NCBI GenBank assembly: GCA_012729335.1
Contig: JAAYDJ010000019.1
Coordinates: forward strand, 1-38,650
Origin: Bacteroidales bacterium
GTDB lineage: Bacteria; Bacteroidota; Bacteroidia; Bacteroidales; Prolixibacteraceae
Reading direction: 5' to 3'
Length of the DNA: 38,650 nt
Both the position numbers and the translations under genes were made by a program. This document shows positions 23,649 to 35,000 of the stretch, in pieces (within the stretch, counting starts at the first letter, position 1; every line of letters starts with the position of its first letter). A model generated the notes under the pieces. It had not been told where the DNA came from and did no database searches. It saw only the letters and a list, made by a program, of their open reading frames with translations.

Positions 23649-24074
23649 TCAAAAAGAAAAGAGTTCAGTCCACTCCCCGTTTTTTTCGACCACTTCCAGG
23701 TTGCCGGCGGTCAGCCAGGCGTGGGCAGCGGTTTTGTGGTTTCCGGGGCGGAGGACCCCCAGGGAAAGGGTAGAGGGAAATTTACGGCGTGCGAGCATTT
23801 TCCGGGCGGCCAGGGCACGGACCAGGCATTTGCTTTTCCAGGGGAGGAGATGGCCGGCATACCGGAGGGCGGTTTTGACCTCCCATGGCAGCTTGTCATT
23901 GTGCAGGGACGGGGCTGATTCCGGGTTCGCATAAATTCGCGTGATCCTCTCGAAAGAGAGCAACCTTAATAAGAGTCCGCCTGCGGTCAATTCAAGGCAA
24001 GCCTCCGCGGTCAGCCAGCGGACACGCCACGGAAGCGCCATAAACTTCCTCCCTTTTTTAAATGGATATTTCAT
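23649..24074 (-). CDS. Lasso leader peptidase (B2, transglutaminase-like)
   Basis: The predicted protein has 141 residues. It matches the C-terminal domain of McjB: a helical N-terminal part, then SKCLVRALAARKML with the catalytic Cys83, and AAHAWL with the catalytic His118. B2 proteins cut off the leader with B1 help and pass the core to the cyclase. The usual third residue, an Asp after the HAW motif, is not obvious: the sequence after His118 is short and offers only Asn132, Glu130 and Glu134. The protein ends soon after, at ELFSF. Its ATG overlaps the kinase stop codon by four bases, so the two are translationally coupled. Confidence 0.85.
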   Translation of the reverse strand: MKYPFKKGRKFMALPWRVRWLTAEACLELTAGGLLLRLLSFERITRIYANPESAPSLHNDKLPWEVKTALRYAGHLLPWKSKCLVRALAARKMLARRKFPSTLSLGVLRPGNHKTAAHAWLTAGNLEVVEKNGEWTELFSF

Positions 24075-24916
24075 GGCTTCAGGAAGGATTCAATTTCGGA
24101 ATGTAAGGTGGCAACGGGAATCCGTTCAGGTCTCACTACTCTGATGACCTTCACATGGCTGAGGATGTGGATGAGCTGGTGCAGGTATTCCTCTTCGGTA
24201 CCGGGCATGCCACGGAGCATTTCCCAGGAGCAGACCTGGCTTCGCAGCAGGGAGAAGGCCTGCATGGGCCCGGGCAGGGAGAATACGGGTTGAGGCACAT
24301 CCCCTATTTCCAGAAGAAGTACAAATTGCAGAGGCCAGGCATTCACCCCAGCGTGGACCACCGGAAAGTAGGACTTGCCGCTGAGGGGATCTTTCCGGCG
24401 GGTTTTCCGGCGGTCGATTTTCAACTGGCAGATGGTTTCCTCACGGAGCTTGATGGTTTTATAGACCGGACATATAAGGGGGCGGTCGTCATCGAAGCGT
24501 ACGGGGGTAAGGTCGTCGGAGAGAAATCGGGCGCCCTGAAGGGAAAAAGCGGCGGCCATGGAAGATTTTCCGGCGCCTGTTTCCCCCAGGACCATGATGC
24601 CCCTTTCATTATGGATGAAGCTGCTGGCGTGGAAGTTGATGATTTTGCGCTGGTGAAGCAAAGCTGCCAGCACGTCGCCGTACAGATAGAGGTTAATTTC
24701 ATCAGGATTGGCCCCGGGGGCCGGGCTTATTTCCAGTTCAGCGCCACGCGCGGCATAGAAAGAGGCGACACCTTCGACCTTCATTTCGAATTCATCGTGA
24801 CGGATCCGCCATTTGTCATTGACGAAGAAAGGCGTGGTGACCTTGCGGCAATGGTCCACCACCCTGATGGTGACCCCCGGAAGGGAATAGAAGGACGGCT
24901 GCAAGTGGTGAGGCAT
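24071..24916 (-). CDS. HPr-kinase-like kinase of the lasso cluster
   Basis: The predicted protein has 281 residues from the ATG at 24916; a TTG at 24943 would add nine residues. It has the P-loop GETGAGKSS (about 111-119, Lys117), the preceding INFHASSF with His96, and LSDDLTPV (133-135, Ser-Asp-Asp), the pattern of the catalytic domain of HPr kinase/phosphorylase. Similar kinases in lasso clusters (for example paeninodin) phosphorylate a serine at the C-terminus of the precursor. Here the precursor has no C-terminal serine; Ser46, four residues from the end, is the nearest candidate. First gene of the minus-strand operon; overlaps B2 by four bases. Confidence 0.85.
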   Translation of the reverse strand: MPHHLQPSFYSLPGVTIRVVDHCRKVTTPFFVNDKWRIRHDEFEMKVEGVASFYAARGAELEISPAPGANPDEINLYLYGDVLAALLHQRKIINFHASSFIHNERGIMVLGETGAGKSSMAAAFSLQGARFLSDDLTPVRFDDDRPLICPVYKTIKLREETICQLKIDRRKTRRKDPLSGKSYFPVVHAGVNAWPLQFVLLLEIGDVPQPVFSLPGPMQAFSLLRSQVCSWEMLRGMPGTEEEYLHQLIHILSHVKVIRVVRPERIPVATLHSEIESFLKP

Positions 24917-24940
24917 TTCCTGGCAAGAAATAGATGGATT

Positions 24941-24948
24941 CAAAAATA
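24941..24948 (-). promoter_or_regulatory. Candidate -7 box for the minus-strand lasso operon
   Basis: TATTTTTG on the minus strand fits TAnnTTTG, 24 bp before the kinase ATG at 24916. It overlaps the left arm of the inverted repeat at 24946-24965. If the TTG at 24943 were the true start, this box could not serve. Confidence 0.4.
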
Positions 24949-24965
24949 ACCCTTTTGGAGGTTAT
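24946..24965. promoter_or_regulatory. Inverted repeat between divergent lasso-cluster promoters
   Basis: ATAACC, eight bases, GGTTAT: perfect six-base arms. It lies between the divergent kinase and nucleotidyltransferase genes and overlaps both candidate -7 boxes, so a bound repressor could control both directions. No regulator gene is in the window. Confidence 0.4.
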
Positions 24966-24970
24966 ATTTG
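24963..24970 (+). promoter_or_regulatory. Candidate -7 box for the nucleotidyltransferase gene
   Basis: TATATTTG fits TAnnTTTG, 17 bp before the ATG at 24988. No clear -33 TTG element is seen at the expected distance. Confidence 0.45.
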
Positions 24971-24987
24971 CATAAGAATAGGTTTGC

Positions 24988-26061
24988 ATGAAGAAAGCGG
25001 ATATCTTTCTTTTTCTGGGAAAGTGCCTGTCGATGGATGAAAATCCCGGCATCGCCGGGCAGTTCAGGCAGGAGATGGCTTCTGTGCCGATAAAGGAGTT
25101 GCTGGAGGTAGCCATCAGCCACAGTCTGCTTCCGGCGCTCTATGCGATTTTTGTAAGACACCAGGTACTGCCGGCGTGGCCTGAGGGGGTCACCTTATTG
25201 CTCAGGCAGGCACATGCCCGCAATGTGGAAAAGAACGCCGGCATTATGGAGCAGGTGAAAGATCTGACGCAGGCTTTTCAGATGGTTGGTATTCCGGTGG
25301 TTTTCCTGAAAGGGGCAGGATATCTGTTGCAGGGATTGTATAAAGATTCCGGGGAGCGGGTGATGACCGATATAGATATGCTTGTGAGGGGTGAGGATGA
25401 GGAAAGGGTGCAGGCGGTTCTCCTGGGAATGGGTTATGAGGTCATGGCGGGGGCGGCCGAAGGGGATTACGGTGCGCACCGGCATCTGCCCCCGTTTCAT
25501 CATCCTGCGAAGGAGGTTCCTGTGGAGGTACACCGGAGTCCGTTACACGGGGATTTTGCCGGTCATATGTCGCCGGAAGAAGCTTTCAGCCATTGTATGA
25601 AGGCAGGGGATACCGTGGCAAGTGTACTTTCATTGCAGCACCAGCAGCTCCTTCATTATTTCCATGAGATGCACCACACCCGGGGAAAGCTGGGCACTAT
25701 GGGGACTTTGCGGGGCATGTATGATTTTTATCTTCTCTCCCGGAAACGCAGGCCCTTGCCGGAGGATGTCAGTCATGCCGGCTCTAGCCGGAAGTATATG
25801 CGTTATGCCAGGTGTACCGGAACAGTCATCAGCGCATCACCCCTTCAGAAGGCTGCGACAGCCTCTTCTGATGGAAGATACTTAAACAGAGAGCTTTTCA
25901 TCATGAACCATTCCTGGCTGAGCCGGTTCTACTTTGAGCTGGCATACAGACCTGTTTACCTGGCAGGATTGGCCCTGCGCAGCCTGTTTCAACCTGCGTC
26001 ACGCCGGCTGATGCTTAAGAAATGGAATACGCTCCTGACTAAAAGACCACTTTCCGGGTAG
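24988..26061 (+). CDS. Nucleotidyltransferase-family protein of the lasso cluster
   Basis: The predicted protein has 357 residues. It has the core of the uncharacterised nucleotidyltransferase family PF14907: VVFLKGAGYLLQGLYKD (Lys108, Gly109), then RVMTDIDMLV with the metal-binding Asp128 and Asp130, and VEVHRS (Glu180, His182). The remaining sequence is helical. Such proteins accompany kinase genes in some lasso clusters and may add a nucleotide to the peptide or to its phosphate; direct proof is scarce. It is transcribed divergently from the kinase across a 71-bp gap. Its last 23 bp overlap the end of the giant gene on the other strand. Confidence 0.82.
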   Translation: MKKADIFLFLGKCLSMDENPGIAGQFRQEMASVPIKELLEVAISHSLLPALYAIFVRHQVLPAWPEGVTLLLRQAHARNVEKNAGIMEQVKDLTQAFQMVGIPVVFLKGAGYLLQGLYKDSGERVMTDIDMLVRGEDEERVQAVLLGMGYEVMAGAAEGDYGAHRHLPPFHHPAKEVPVEVHRSPLHGDFAGHMSPEEAFSHCMKAGDTVASVLSLQHQQLLHYFHEMHHTRGKLGTMGTLRGMYDFYLLSRKRRPLPEDVSHAGSSRKYMRYARCTGTVISASPLQKAATASSDGRYLNRELFIMNHSWLSRFYFELAYRPVYLAGLALRSLFQPASRRLMLKKWNTLLTKRPLSG

Positions 26062-29000
26062 TTGTCCTGGCACCGTCGTCCACTCTGACCATGTACACCC
26101 CTTTGACCACGGAAGGCAGTTCAAAGGTGTTGTATCTTTCATCCTGCAACCGGGATTCGTAGATTTTTCTTCCCAGCATGTCATAGACGGAAGCTTTGGC
26201 TTTTGCGCTCACCTCTCCTTCGATAAAGACCTTCTGGTTGGAAGTCCATATTCTGACGGTCAGGTCATTTCGGAGGATGACTCTTTCGGTGGAAGTGAGC
26301 GGGGAGGCATGGATAAAGAACCGGCCGGTACCCAGGGTATTTTTGGGCAGGGCCACGGTGTAGTTTTCTCTTCCAAGGTCGGTGATTAATCCGGCTGTCC
26401 GGTCTTCCAGCCAGAAGGTACCGTTGTCGATGGGCACCATGTAGGCGGAGAAGGTAACGGTACCGCCGTTGGGGGCGTCAACTCCCACGGGGATGATGTT
26501 ATTTTCGTACCCTGCCAGAGGAAGGGCCTGACGGGCAAATTCAAAGCCGTTGTCTTTGACCAGGGCAGTATAGATTTCCACGTTCCGGCCGCTGCTGAGC
26601 AATCCGATATCGTATCCCGGGTCGAGGCCGGTGGACATGTCATCATTAAAGATAACCATGGTGGACATGGACTGTCCTTCACTTTGGGCGGTCAGGCGCA
26701 ACCCTGGCCAGGAAGGCTGTCGGGTGGACTTCAGTTTTACGTCGGTGTCGTGGAGCTGCATGGAGTTGTCGAAGGTGAAGGAAACCGCGTTGTTGCGTGC
26801 CAGAACGAAGAATCCCTGACCGGCCTGGATGTTGGTGGAGCTGTTTTGGGAATCTGTCCAGTCCCCGCCATCCACACCAATCCAATAATAGATCCCTTCT
26901 GTTCCTTCATCACCGGCGTAGAGGTAGATGGCCTGGTAGTTCGGATCAAAGGATAAGGTAGCGGCATTTTTTGTGATGAATGTATTCGCATCCATGGCTG
27001 AGGTGAAGGGATTGCCCAGGAGGTTCCAACCTCCGGCGCCATAATCGCGGCCCGAAACGAGTTCCAGGTTGTCATAGGCTGGCCGGTCAATGCCTGCCGT
27101 GGCTCCGGTGATGAACGGTGAGGAGACCAGGACAGAGGCGGATCTAACCACCGTCCCGGGGAATGCATATTTCCCGTCCCCTCCCTGGTATCCCAGATTG
27201 TATCCTTTACCGCTTTGGAAAGGATCGGAAGAGGAGGTCAGGTCATTCCAATCCTGGGCAGGTTCGCTCCAGCTCCAGATGCCATCCACCTTCCCTGAAT
27301 TCAGGGCAAAGAAGTCGGAGATTTTCAATCCCCCGACAGGAGAGGAGAAGTAGTGGTAATCATCGGGTCGCATCTGCCGGTTGTAGGTCAGTTTTCCAAG
27401 GAAATCACCCAGGGCGATCAAAGAGCCTGAGCCGTTACCCCCTGAAGTGGGATCAGGAGAGGATTCAATGATAAATTCAGTATGGCCGTCAGCTGTTTCG
27501 ACCACATTCCGGAGGGCTCCTCCTGACAGGTCAATGGTCACGGCTCCACCGGGATTGATGATGGTTCGGTCCACCGGGATGAAGTCACTGACTGTGACAG
27601 TGTGGCCGTCCATGACCCTGATGGATTTGGAATTTTTCCAGTCGGGCGTTTGGTTTGTGGGACTCCAGGCATTTTCGTCGGGACTGGTTATCCAGATGGA
27701 AGGAGTTTTCCAGTTGCCGCTGGTGACCGTTCTGAAATGGAGGGCACAATATGGGGTGATAAAGGAGGCTGCACAATGGTTCACCTGACCACAGGCATCG
27801 GAAATATTGTATTCCACGTAGATGGTGTCGCCCAGGGCATCGGGAGGCGTCAACCCTGAGAGATTGGTGGCGGTGACATTACATCCACCTGTGTAGCTGA
27901 ATCCAGCAAGCCAGGTTGAAAATTCTGCATTGATCTCTGTTTGTGTTTTACAGCCATCAACCGTGTAATTACCTGGGCAAATTGCAGTCAACGCAGCAGG
28001 TGTTACGGTAAATGAGGAAGTGGCGCTTTTGCTTTGGCCGCACCGGTCACTGACCGTATAGGTTACATTAATGGTGCCGCTACAGAGGTCAGGCAACTTA
28101 TAGCCTGTCAGGTCAGTGGCTGTGGTTTGGCATCCTCCGGAATGGCTGAACTGGCTCAACCAGGTATTGAAGGCGGTCATGACTGCAGGATCATTGGCAC
28201 AGCCGGTCACCGATTCGGATGGAGGAGCGTTGACCGTTAACGTGGAGGTGTGTCCAACGGTAAAGGTAGCAGTACATTCTTCCTGGCCGGCACATCTGTC
28301 GGGTCCATTTGCAGCGCGGAACGTGAAGGAGAGTTGCCCCCCGCAGGTGATATCACCCAGAGGAGGAACATCGGCTATGTTTGTAGTGACCTGGCAGCCT
28401 CCGGTTGCCTTGAATCCATTCACCCAGGTGTTGTAGGCGTTGGCGATGGTCGTTTCATCGGTACAAGCCGGAATATTGGGATCGGCCGGACAGGTCACCG
28501 AGATGGGGGAGGCTTGTCCGATGGTGAAGGTGGAAGTCGCTTCGGCATGGCTGGTGCATGTTCCGGCTGGATTATCAGCGGTATATGTAAATGAGATGGT
28601 TCCTCCGCAAGCGATGCTTCCAAGGGCAGGTATCGATCCGATGTTGGTCGTCGGATTGCACCCTCCCGTGGCAAAGAATCCAGATTTCCAGGTGTCGTAT
28701 GCGGTTTGGATGTCACTGGTTGTACTGCAGGAAGAAAGGCTCACATCATTTGGCACGGTCACCTTTAGTTCAACGGGTGCCTCCACAGTGAAAGTACTCA
28801 TATGGTTTACCGAGAAGACACAATTGGGAGTCCGGTATTCGGCGGTGAAGTCGAATTCAAGAGTGAATCCACAGCCTGTGTTTTCAGGCAGTGCAGGTAT
28901 CGAAGCAAGGTTGGATGTTACACCGGTACAGCCGCCACTGAAACTGAATCCACTTTTCCATGTGTTGTAAGCGGTTTCTATCTCAGCCTGGGTGGAGCAT

Positions 29001-32000
29001 GCAGGCAGGAGAGGATCTGTCGGATAGGTCAGAGTCAAATCAGAAGGCGGATCCACGGTAAATGTGGAGGAGCAGGTCCGGGTTCTTCCACACAGGTCGG
29101 TGGCGATAAAATCGAAGACAAGCTGACCACCGCAGGAGAGGTCGGTGAGCGGCGGAATTTCGTTGATGTTGGTTGTCACGTTACAGCCTCCCGTGTGGGT
29201 AAATCCCGCTTTCCAGGTATTGTAGGCCGTTTCAATGGCGGTTGAATTACTACAAGGCGGAAGATGGGGGTCTGGTGGGCAGGTCACCGAGAATGGCAAG
29301 GCTACCGTCCATGTGGCCGTTTGGACGAAGGGTGTACTGGCGGCACCGCAGTTGTCCACAAACACCCAGGTTCGGGACTGTGACCGAGAGCAATCATTTT
29401 CCGTGACACCACTGTCGGTTGTTTGCGTGGTGAGCGTTCCGCAGTCATCAAGGGCTGTGGGGGGCTGGAACACAGGCGTGTATGCAGGATCCTGACAGTC
29501 GGGAATGGTGATGGCCGATAATCCTGTTGCTACAGGAATGTCATTGGGAACAGTAAGGTTGTAGATATTCAGAATCCCTGGTCCTCCTGTATTCCGTTGG
29601 GTGGTTACCATAAATCCGATGTTGTCTTTGCTGTTCACCGGGATACTTACGTGACCTTCTGAGTCATCGCTATTTGACAAAAGAGTTTGAGCTCCGTTGA
29701 CTGTATAGTAGGCAGCATCTACATCTGGATTGGTCATAGGATTGATGATAAACATCTGCGCAGCCACTCTGAAAGAATATTCATTTACATTGTTATATCT
29801 TGGCCAGGTGAATGCACGGTCACCAGTTGATCCTGAAGAAGTTAGGAGTTGATTGGCCACACGAACCGCGGTTCTGGCATTGTTGTAATAAACTGGAGTC
29901 ATCCCACTGGGAGAGTTAGGATAGAGCGGAGATGCTGCTACAGAGACCGCCGCTACTAACATTGAATTTGCACTTGTGTAGTTTACAGAAGGTATGGTAA
30001 TACTCCAATTGTTTGGAATTGATTCAAGGGACCTTGAGTTTCCAGAACTGTTGCCAATGGGACTTAACGGATTGTGACCAGTCACCCTGCTTGAATAAAT
30101 CCTGGAATCTGACTGAAGATCTGAAGAACTGGTAAAGGTATAATTGGTCACCGAAAGGTCAGATGCTTCTGCGATTTTGTAATAGGTGGCAACCGCGACG
30201 TAATCATTATTGTCCAGTCTTATGCGGGTGAATCCTGAGGGGGAATTGATATTAACCTGTCCATATCTGTAATGTAGGGTAATAATGATAAGATCTCCAA
30301 TCTCGAGGTTTGTGGGTATTGGCACTACCAAAGACCTGGTGGTTGCCCTGGATCCGCTTTGTTGATCTTCGGAGTGCCAAACCAGGTTGTTTGTGGGTGA
30401 AGAAAAACTCCAGTCAAAGGAAAACGTACCAGATCCCGAGCAATGGGAGATGGCCGTAGATCCTTGACTTCCGGAGGAATTATCCCCTCCGGTCAACTCA
30501 ATTCCACAATTAATTGTTGTGGAGCCATTTGCATTGGTATTTGTCAGAGGCCATGTGTCAGGTGCCTGACACCCCTGGAAAGCACCGGCTGGAAGTACCC
30601 TGACAATTCGGGTGTCGGTCAGAGGTTCGCATTCGCCTCCTGGATCGTTGGTAGTGAGGGTAAGCGTAATCTCTCCAACGAAATTATTCGGAGGTGTGAA
30701 TGTGGCCTCAGAAGGATTTGACAGATTTTGAACAAAGGTACCCCCATTGTTGCTAGTCCATGTCCCTGTTTTTGGTGTGGATGAAATCCCTCCCACGTAA
30801 GATCCTGCTAATGTGTAAGGAGTCTGGTAGGTTGAAGAACATACATAATCGGGACCACCCGCTTCAACAACCATAGTAGAGATGACGTGTAATTCAATGA
30901 TGTCGCTGCTGGAAGTACACCCATAGCTGTTGGTCCGGGCAAACCTGAAATAGTAATCCCCGATTTCGCTGATCAGTTCGGTAGATATAATAAATTGATA
31001 ATTACCTCCATACCAATTTCCCGGAACTGGTATCCATGGACCATCCGTTGAGTATGAATACTCCCACCGGGGATTCTGTCCATTGAAGGCTCCGTTTGCA
31101 GGTGTTGGTATGATATCCAAGTCGTTGTCATTAAGAACGGATCCACCGGCACAAACTTCAAATACATCCTGATTGTAGTTGGAATTCCAACTGATGTTCA
31201 CCGGTGCAAGTACAGGATTGACTGTAACGGTCACTGTAAAGGGAGATCCAGGACAATTGCTCTCCTCACTGATAGGGGTAACCGTATAGGTTACATCTCT
31301 TGCAATGGTATAAGAGTTGTTAACTAGGGATTGTACAAGGTAGTCACCGCTACCGTTGGATTCTCCGGTAACGTTTGAATTGTCGGTGTAAGTCCAGGTA
31401 AAATTACAGGCTATGCCATTTGTTATGGCGCTCTGAAGATCGAAAGAGAGTTCTGATTCCGAACATACTGATGTCGTAATATTGGATCCAACAGGAGCAG
31501 GGTCGACGGTGATATTAAAGGTGCAGGTGTTAATACAAGTTCCGCTGTATGTGTAAGTGATAATGTGAGTCCCTGTCCCGGCAGTTGCCGGATTAAATAC
31601 GCCTGCATTGACTCCGGGTCCTGAATAGCTTCCACCTGCTGGGGCTGCCCCTGTTAAAGTAAATGGAGCTGCATTATGACAAACCTTAAAGTCACCCGGA
31701 CAGGATACCAGAGGGAGTGGATGGACTACAACAGGGTAAACCGTTGATGCTGTTGCAACACACCCCGATGCGTTGGTATAGCGTACACTTATTTGCTGTG
31801 AACCAGGTGTGTTCCAGGTTACTGTGGCGGAATTGTCTGTGGTTCCTCCTCCTGAAGTGATTGTCCCGCCTGTAGAAATGGTCCACACATAATTGGACAT
31901 TCCAGATTCTGTGGTGTATAACAAGCCCGCATCACCAGCACATACTTCGTTGTCCCCTGTGATCACAGGAACGGGCAATGGATTTACGTTAACGGTCGCG

Positions 32001-35000
32001 GTGGCTGTTGTAGAACGGCATCCGTTGGTACTGGTGTAGTAAACACTAATTGCTTGTGCACCTGACCCAATCCAGGTAATGGTGACACTATTGCTTGAGG
32101 AGGTTCCACCCGCTGTGACTGTGGCCCCGGCAGGGATGGACCACACATAATTGGTCATACCAGTCTGCGTTGTATAAACCCGACCTGTACTTCCCTGGCA
32201 TACCTCGGTAACTCCGGTCAGGGTTGCTTGCGCTTCGGCAGATACAGTAATGTTTTTAACAGTAGGACTTGAAGATTGGCAACCATTGGAATTGGTATAT
32301 CCTACACTGACACTCTGTGCTCCTGAACCACTCCATAAAACAGTCATGGAAGGGTCAGATGGCGTCCCTCCCGAAACAATAGCCCCTCCAGCCGAAACCG
32401 TCCATTGGTAGTTGGACATTCCCAGTTCTGTGGTATAGATCACGGAAGATCCCCCGCATGCCAGTGCATCGCCCGAGATGGTGGGCACGGGCAGAGCATT
32501 CACTGTCACATTGTAAAGCGTCGCTCCTGATGCAGCACAGCCTGAGGCATTGGCATAGTTAACACTTACCGTTTGCGCTCCTGAGGTATTCCATTTAACG
32601 GTGATTGAATTGCTCGTTGAGTTGTTCCCTGCAGTAATGGATCCACCTGCTGAAACTGTCCAACTGTAATTAGACATCCCCGCTTCTGTGGTGTAAACAT
32701 GCCCGGAGGTTCCGGCGCAGACTTCTGTAGGGCCTGAAAGGGTTGGAACGGCCAGGTTATTTACGGTCACATTGACCACTGTCGGTGTTGAAGCTGTACA
32801 GCCGTTACTGTTGGTGAAGTTAACGGAGACATTTTGGATCCCTTCTGTATGCCAGGTTATGGTTACAGAATTATTACTGCTCCCACCTCCTGAAGTGATG
32901 GTTCCCCCTGAGGAAACTGCCCAGGTATAATTGGTCATACCGGCCTGAGTGGCATAAGTAATACCGGTAGCACCCTTGCATACATTAACTAAACCGGTCA
33001 GGGTCGGAACAGGCAATGAGCTGACAGTTACTTGCTGACTGGCAGGTGATGCCGAAGCACATCCTTGGGGTGTGCTGTACCGGACACTTACCGTTTGAAT
33101 TCCTGCTGTATTCCATGTGATAGTTATTGTATTGTCAGTAGAAGTACCTCCGCTGGCGATGACTCCCCCTGAGGAAACCGTCCATACATAGTCGTTCATA
33201 CCTGCCTCAGTAGAATAGACATAATTACCGGATCCGGCACAGGCATTTAATGGTCCAGTTATGGTCGTATTGGGTAATGCGTTGACAACCACGGAAGCAG
33301 ATCCGGTAAGGGTAATATTGGTACAAAAAGGCTCATCAAGGTATTGGATTTCTGTTAATTGATAATTAAATGTTCCTGCCTGGGCAGTGGGTACTGAAAT
33401 GCTGGCATTTCCATTACCGTTGATATTTATACTGGAGCTGACAGTTCCGTTGATGGTGTAAGTGACCTTTACATGATAAGGAGTTGGATTGGAAACCACC
33501 AGGTTAGGTGCGGGTGCATTCTGGCATACCGTCGTACCCCCGGAAATGGTAGCAGAAGGTGTGGGTCTGACTACCAAGTTAAACATTCCATGTGTACCTG
33601 TACAACCATTGCTTACAGGAGTCACTGTGATCAAGGCATTTCCGGCCACAGGAATAAAGGATGGTATCTCTTTTACGCCTGTCTGATCCGATAATCCGAT
33701 AGCGCTTCCCCCTGTTATGTTAAATGAGACGTCTGTCGGTGTCCCTGTAAGAGGATACGGAGTAGTGGCAATGCCATGACATAGAGTCATTTCGATGGGA
33801 ACAACGGCAGTTGGGGTAGGAAGAACAGTAATGGTATAGGTTTTTGGTTCTCCGGTACAAGTTACTCCTCCTTGAGTGAAAGATGGTGTGATGGTGATAT
33901 TTGCCTGAGCAGCCGTATTGCCTGTATTGATCGCTTTAAAAGATGGGATGGAATTGGTTCCGTTGGCCGGCAATCCAATGGAGGTGTTGTCGTTCGTCCA
34001 TGCATATGAGGCTCCCGTAATATTCCCTGACAAGGTCAGGGCAGGAATTGTCACGTCATTACAAACGGTCACTGGGGCAGGCTGGTCAGCGATCGGGGTG
34101 GGGTTGACTGTAATGGTGAAGGTCAGAATGGTGCCAGAGCAATTATTAGCCACAGGTGTAATTGCAATAGTTGCAGTGACTGGTGTTGTACCGGTGTTTA
34201 TGGCAGTGAAGGTTGGAATATTTCCACTCCCACTGGCTTGCAGACCTATTCCGGGATGGGAATTGGTCCAGGTGAAAGCAGTTTCACTTACGGGTCCTGT
34301 AACGGGTATCTCGGCTATGACATCTGTATTACACACTACCTGGTTGTCAATAGCATTAACTGTTGGAAGGGGATGTATGGTCAGGGTCACCAGGTTTCGG
34401 GAAGGACTTTCGCACCCCGTGGCGTCTGTTCTGGCGGCTGCATAGGCAGAATAGCTCCCCACGGCAGAGGCTGTGGGGGCAGAGGTTACGTTCCCATTGA
34501 CAGGGGCATCGTACCATACCACACTTTCTCCGGCAGCAGGGGTCGCCGAGGCCGAGTGAGATGCCCCATCAAAGCAGAACTCCCTGTCGACCGCAACGGG
34601 GGGCTGGGGCAGACTATGCACCGTAATGGTCGCTGTCTGATTGGTAATGGAGCTGACACAGTTGTTGTGATCGGTGACGCTGGTCAAATGGTAAATGAAA
34701 GTACCCGCAACGCTGGAGGGAGCGGTTAATGTAGTCTGGTTGTTCCCGGTCGAATTCAGGAAGGGACCGCTGTTGATCCTGTACACAAAATCATAAGGAC
34801 CAGTGCCTCCATTCCCGGTAAGGGTAATGACAGGTTCGGGTGTTCCTCCCTGGCAAATGGCTGCCGTACCATCGATGGTCGCGGTTGGAAGTGGGTGGAT
34901 GGTAAGTGAAACGGCAGTGCGCGAGTCACTTACACAATTGGTCACTGTATTTCGTGTCTGAGCAAAGTAGGTTCCTGCGGCAGTTGGTTTGTAAGATAAT

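Larger units (their letters stand above)
18610..26061. other. Lasso-peptide-type RiPP biosynthetic cluster
   Basis: Eight genes: HPr-kinase-like kinase, B2 protease, precursor, asparagine-synthetase-like cyclase, YkgJ-like protein, PqqD-like B1 and ABC exporter on the minus strand, plus a divergent nucleotidyltransferase. Kinase plus nucleotidyltransferase genes are known from paeninodin-type lasso clusters in Firmicutes; here the set is in a Bacteroidota context with an added cysteine-cluster gene. Spacing is tight (4-bp overlap between kinase and B2, and 3-33 bp between the downstream genes), apart from the gaps of 119 bp before and 114 bp after the precursor. Confidence 0.85.
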
